Source: JAAYCI01 sp964370295 | GTDB taxonomy: Bacteria; Bacillota; Clostridia; Oscillospirales; Ruminococcaceae | NCBI GenBank assembly: GCA_964370295.1 | Contig: CAYJIR010000006.1 | Coordinates: 21,716 to 85,715 of the forward strand | DNA: 64,000 bases | Direction: 5' to 3' | Shown here: positions 60,371-64,000 of the stretch, in pieces | Numbering within the stretch: position 1 is the first letter of the stretch | Layout of the letters: every line of letters starts with the position of its first letter | Notes under the pieces: model-generated | Database searches by the model: none | The model's input: only the letters and a program-made list of their open reading frames with translations | What the model was told of the DNA's origin: nothing | Made by a program: the position numbers and the translations under genes

Positions 60371-62278
60371 ATGATTACACGCAATTCAACCATTCGCGAT
60401 TTGTATCAGCTTCCCCTTGGGCAAGATTTACTACATTATTTGCTTCGCAGCCAGCGCCGCAACCCAAAACTGCTAGAAAACCCTCTTGTGGCAAACATGA
60501 AGTTGTCGCAGCTGGAAAAATTGTTGGGGCGTCGCTTGCCCGGTGTGGTAGATAGTTTGGTGGCACTGTTAAACCAACACACAGAAACTCCGCCGCCATA
60601 TCCCGAAAAAATGGAGAAAGCATGGTGGAAAGAGGCGGTTTGCTATCAAATTTATCCACGGAGTTTTCAAGATTCCAACGGAGACGGCATTGGAGATTTG
60701 GCCGGGATTATTCAGCGATTGCCCTATCTAAAAGAGCTGGGTGTGGATGTGATTTGGCTGTCGCCTGTGTTCGACAGCCCCGATGACGACATGGGCTACG
60801 ATATACGCAATTATCGCAAAATTGGCAAGCAATATGGAACCATGCGAGAATTTAATTCTCTTTTAGAGCAAACACATAAGCTGGGCATGAAACTGATTAT
60901 GGATTTGGTGGTGAATCATACTTCCGATGAACATACTTGGTTTAAGAAAGCATTAAAAGACAAAAACGCCGTAGAGAGAGACTATTACCTTTGGGCACAG
61001 GGAAAAGAAGGGAAAGAACCAAACAACTGGAAGAGTATTTTTTCTGGTTCCGCTTGGAATTACGACGAAAATAGTGATGAATGGGCTTTACATCTTTTTA
61101 GCAAAAAGCAGATGGATCTCAACTGGGAAAACCCTGCTCTGCGCGAAGAATTATACGAAATGATACGATATTGGCTGAACAAAGGCATCGACGGTTTTCG
61201 CTTGGATGCCATCAATTTTATTTCGAAAGACAGCATGAAGGACGGCAACGAGGGCATTGCCAAATTAACAGGATTTTGTGGAGTGGAACATTATATTTAT
61301 GGACCACGTTTGCATGCGTATTTGGCCGAAATGAACCGCGAGTGTTTTGCCGAGCGCAATGTGATGACCATAGGCGAGGCCGGTTGGCTTGGCTTGCAAA
61401 CCAGCCGCTTGCTTACGGCAGACGAGCGGCAAGAACTGTGCATGGTATTTAACTTTGAACATTTAGACAACCCGGGGAAAAATCGATTTGCACCCTATGT
61501 GTTCGATTTGCGCGAGATAAAGCCCACTTTACTACAGTGGCAACAGCACTATGGCAACAATTGTTGGCAAAGCCTCTTTTTTGAAAATCATGATAGACAT
61601 CGCATGGTAAGCCTTATCAACCCAGATCCGGCTTGGAGCATGGTGTTAGGCAAATTGCTGGCCGTTTTGATGTTTACTTTGCGTGGCACTCCGTTTATTT
61701 ATCAAGGGCAGGAAATCGGGATGACGAACACCCGATTTTCCGCTGTGCAAGAACTGCGGGATGTGGATGCGATTACAAGGTATGAAACCTCTCTTCACAG
61801 CGTAGGCGGCGAATCCTCCAGCGAGGAAGAGTCTTTTGAGTTAGCCGCTTGGTGTACGCGCGATCATGCACGCACCCCCATGCAGTGGAACTCAGACCGA
61901 AATGCCGGATTTTCTGAAAGCGAGCCCTGGCTAAAAGTAAATCCCAATTATCCCACCATCAATGTGGAAAATCAAAAAGACAACCCGGATTCCGTGTTGT
62001 CCTTTTATAAAACGCTGATTGCTTTACGAAAAGAAAATGAAGCACTTATTTATGGGGATTTGCATCCTGTGTTTATGCGCAATAGTAATACTTTTTGTTA
62101 TTTTCGCAGTGGTGGCGGCCAAAAATTTTATGTGGAAATCAACCTCACAGATGACGATCAAAAGCGCCCGGGTCCGCTGACGTCCGGGCACCGTTTGTTG
62201 GCGGCAAACTATGGCGGTGTTGCACGCCATTTGCGCCCGTATGAAGCCAATGTTTATCTTGTGGGCAGTTCACCCTAA
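60371..62278 (+). CDS. GH13 alpha-glucosidase with N-terminal helical extension
   Basis: Glycoside hydrolase family 13, oligo-1,6-glucosidase/alpha-glucosidase type, 635 residues. Catalytic residues by motif: nucleophile Asp279 (DGFRLDAINF), acid/base Glu336 (MTIGEAGW), and Asp408 (FFENHDRHR). The (beta/alpha)8 barrel begins at KAWWKEAVCYQIYPRSFQDS, about residue 78. The preceding 75 residues, mostly helical and basic, are an additional domain not part of the catalytic fold. No signal peptide is seen, so the enzyme is probably cytoplasmic. GAGGAGGG precedes the ATG. No sugar transporter is adjacent. Confidence 0.93.
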   Translation: MITRNSTIRDLYQLPLGQDLLHYLLRSQRRNPKLLENPLVANMKLSQLEKLLGRRLPGVVDSLVALLNQHTETPPPYPEKMEKAWWKEAVCYQIYPRSFQDSNGDGIGDLAGIIQRLPYLKELGVDVIWLSPVFDSPDDDMGYDIRNYRKIGKQYGTMREFNSLLEQTHKLGMKLIMDLVVNHTSDEHTWFKKALKDKNAVERDYYLWAQGKEGKEPNNWKSIFSGSAWNYDENSDEWALHLFSKKQMDLNWENPALREELYEMIRYWLNKGIDGFRLDAINFISKDSMKDGNEGIAKLTGFCGVEHYIYGPRLHAYLAEMNRECFAERNVMTIGEAGWLGLQTSRLLTADERQELCMVFNFEHLDNPGKNRFAPYVFDLREIKPTLLQWQQHYGNNCWQSLFFENHDRHRMVSLINPDPAWSMVLGKLLAVLMFTLRGTPFIYQGQEIGMTNTRFSAVQELRDVDAITRYETSLHSVGGESSSEEESFELAAWCTRDHARTPMQWNSDRNAGFSESEPWLKVNPNYPTINVENQKDNPDSVLSFYKTLIALRKENEALIYGDLHPVFMRNSNTFCYFRSGGGQKFYVEINLTDDDQKRPGPLTSGHRLLAANYGGVARHLRPYEANVYLVGSSP

Positions 62279-62281
62279 CCC

Positions 62282-63655
62282 TTACAGGGAAAGGGCTGCT
62301 TTATAGGCATCTATTTGAGCTTGGACTGCGTCAGGGGCCGGACCACCGGTGCAGTTTCGTTGCTTTATGCACGTTTGCAAGTCAATGGCTGTGTAAACAT
62401 CGGTATCAAACAAGGGATGTGTTTTTTGGTATTCTGCCAAGGGGAGACTTTCCAAGGTGTGCCCTTCGCGCAGGCAAATAGCCACCAAGTTGCCGGTTAC
62501 ATGATAGGCTTCGCGGAATGGAAGGCCTTTTTTTGCCAGATAATCGGCACAGTCTGTGGCGTTGATAAAGCCGTTTGCCGCCGCTTGACGCAAACGCTGT
62601 GTGTTCACTTGCAAGGTATCCATCATGGGTGTTAGTGCTTTAAGGCAGGCCAAGGTGGTTTCTATGGCGTCAAAACTAAGAGGTTTATCCTCTTGCATGT
62701 CTTTGTTATAGCACAAAGAAAGGCCTTTTAACATGGTAAAAAGTGCCATCAAATCGCCGGTTACCCGGCCTGTTTTCCCCCGTATCAATTCGGTGATATC
62801 GGGGTTCTTCTTTTGTGGCATAATAGAAGAACCCGTGGCAAATGCATCATCGAGCTCTACGAATTTAAACTCGCTAGAGCACCATAGCACAATTTCTTCA
62901 CATAGGCGCGAAAGGTGCGTCATCACAATGGCAAGGGATGAAGTAAGCTCTAGGCAAAAATCACGGTCGCTCACAGCATCCATGCTGTTGGGGCAAGGGG
63001 CCGAGAAGCCAAGTTCGGTAGCGGTTTGATATCGGTCTATAGGATAGGTGGTGCCGGCCAGAGCCCCCGCGCCAAGTGGGCACTCATTCATGCGTTTTGC
63101 GGTATCACTCAGCCGGCCTAGGTCGCGCCGAAGCATTTGTGCGTAGGCCATGATGTGGTGAGCAAAAGTGACAGGTTGAGCTACCTGTAAGTGGGTGTAG
63201 CCCGGCATAACACTGTGCAAATTTTCTTCGGCCAAACGAACAAGCACACAGGCCAATTGACGCAATTCTGTCTGTATTTCTTCATTTTTAGTTCTAAGGT
63301 ATAGGCGCATATCGGTGGCCACTTGGTCGTTGCGGCTGCGTGCTGTGTGTAGGCGTTTTCCGGCGCTGCCTATACGTTTGGTAAGCTCTTGTTCTATAAA
63401 CATGTGGATGTCTTCAGCCTCTGCATCAATCTCAAGATGGCCCTCATTAATATCGGCTAAAATTTCATGCAATCCTTTTTCAATTTGCAGGGCATCTTCT
63501 TTGGGGATAATGCCCTGTTCTGCCAGCATGGCGGCATGAGCCAAAGAACCTCGAATGTCTTCTTGATACATTACCCAATCAAACGAAATCGACGAATTAA
63601 ATTCGTCGAGGCGTTTGTCTGCTTCTTTTTGAAAGCGTCCGGCCCACATTTTCAT
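62282..63655 (-). CDS. argH: Argininosuccinate lyase
   Basis: Splits argininosuccinate into arginine and fumarate; last step of arginine synthesis. 457 residues is normal. Fumarase-superfamily signature GSSIMPQKKNPD is intact, with MWAGRFQKEADKRLDEFNSS at the N-terminus and HTARSRNDQVATDMRLYLR. GGAGGAAAG precedes the ATG. argG is not adjacent in the window. It converges with the GH13 gene with only three bases between the stops. Confidence 0.96.
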   Translation of the reverse strand: MKMWAGRFQKEADKRLDEFNSSISFDWVMYQEDIRGSLAHAAMLAEQGIIPKEDALQIEKGLHEILADINEGHLEIDAEAEDIHMFIEQELTKRIGSAGKRLHTARSRNDQVATDMRLYLRTKNEEIQTELRQLACVLVRLAEENLHSVMPGYTHLQVAQPVTFAHHIMAYAQMLRRDLGRLSDTAKRMNECPLGAGALAGTTYPIDRYQTATELGFSAPCPNSMDAVSDRDFCLELTSSLAIVMTHLSRLCEEIVLWCSSEFKFVELDDAFATGSSIMPQKKNPDITELIRGKTGRVTGDLMALFTMLKGLSLCYNKDMQEDKPLSFDAIETTLACLKALTPMMDTLQVNTQRLRQAAANGFINATDCADYLAKKGLPFREAYHVTGNLVAICLREGHTLESLPLAEYQKTHPLFDTDVYTAIDLQTCIKQRNCTGGPAPDAVQAQIDAYKAALSL

Positions 63656-63738
63656 TTATCTTTCCTCCATATGGTTTTTTTGTGAAGCTATCCCTAAAAG
63701 ATAACAGAACAATGTCATCGTTATCGGAAAATTTACAT

Positions 63739-63995
63739 TAATGCCCACTGAACAAACAAAAAATAACATATACATATTATAAAATATCATTTTTGTTTGG
63801 GAAAGTGCAAGTTTTTTTTCGTTTTCCACACAAAAACCTTGCACTTTTGTTTTCGCTTTTTCATTGAAGGCGCGAAAACACAGTGGAGTGCATCAAGATA
63901 TGCCCCATAAAAGTGCTGTTTTTGGCACTTTTATGGCCACCGCGATAGGCGGTGGGGCTGAATGAGCCCCGCAGGGGTTTATTCAGTAGGTATTA
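63739..63995. repeat. Hairpin-rich repeat element, long copy
   Basis: A 257-base element with imperfect inverted ends TAATGCCCACTGAACAAA (63739-63756) and TTTATTCAGTAGGTATTA (63978-63995). Inside are, in order: hairpin CAAACAAAAA/TTTTTGTTTG, GTGCAAG...CTTGCAC, the GTTTTCGC...GCGAAAAC core, CCATAAAAGTGC/GGCACTTTTATGG, CCACCGC/GCGGTGG and a GAGCCCC/GGGGTTT end hairpin. It has no coding potential. It matches the 140-base copy at 21643 except for a deletion in the latter. Confidence 0.8.
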
Positions 63996-64000
63996 CATTA

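Overview
The window reads as a chromosomal stretch from a Gram-positive, anaerobic member of the Clostridia, probably a gut-type lineage. The signs are low-to-mid GC, an Rnf complex in the clostridial order C-D-G-E-A-B, an LL-diaminopimelate aminotransferase (dapL), a short archaeal-type prolyl-tRNA synthetase, a T-box leader, a NiaR regulator and consensus sigma-A promoters. The family or genus cannot be fixed from the sequence alone. A 100-N scaffold gap at 38893-38992 shows that this is a draft assembly.

Layout. 1-527: 5' part of a membrane protein leaving the window. 625-6136: branched-chain amino acid operon ilvB-ilvN-ilvC-ilvD behind a consensus promoter and a T-box leader. 6362-7825: nucleobase permease. 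8016-9771 (minus): niaR, then rpsR-ssb-rpsF. 10008-14326: aroB-aroC-aroA-tyrA. 14396-14472: tRNA-Arg(ACG). 14733-20840: accessory-looking cluster with a YjiH-type membrane protein, a TetR regulator, an atypical carbamoyltransferase, an NhaC-like antiporter and an agmatine-deiminase-family enzyme, carrying two near-identical operator palindromes. 20932-26837 (minus): GNAT acetyltransferase, ilvE, prmA-rsmE, lipoprotein, bactofilin. 26877-28946 (minus): polysaccharide deacetylase and a NERD-domain protein, separated by a tandem pair of candidate small RNAs. 29236-32535: large membrane protein and a chemotaxis receptor. 32975-38003: rnfCDGEAB. 38216-41970: MacAB-like exporter, ATPase interrupted by the N gap. 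42200-44344 (minus): cobalamin riboswitch and btuC-btuD. 44491-49062: DUF1294 protein, dapL, DUF1846 protein, cobO, histidine phosphatase. 49404-51695: XRE regulator, trpS, NusG-II-like protein. 52037-56157 (minus): heterodimeric ABC exporter. 56325-58766 (minus): queT, proS, acpP. 59037-62278: divergent PRPP synthetase and a GH13 glucosidase. 62282-63655 (minus): argH. 63739-63995: hairpin-rich repeat element.

How the genes work together. Much of the window is core biosynthesis (Ile/Val, chorismate/Tyr, Lys, Arg), translation (S6, S18, TrpRS, ProRS, RsmE, PrmA) and energy conservation (Rnf). Cofactor supply is visible as niacin sensing, cobalamin uptake and adenosylation, and a queuosine-precursor transporter.

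The least ordinary items are: (i) two tandem minus-strand RNA-like units at 27982-28292 with covarying 5' hairpins, C-rich anti-Shine-Dalgarno-like segments and their own terminators; (ii) the TetR-controlled deiminase/carbamoyltransferase/transporter cluster, whose carbamoyltransferase lacks the usual ornithine-binding signatures; (iii) a dispersed family of hairpin-rich elements with imperfect terminal inverted repeats. The N gap is flanked by an exact 55-bp duplication and looks like an unmerged contig overlap rather than missing sequence.
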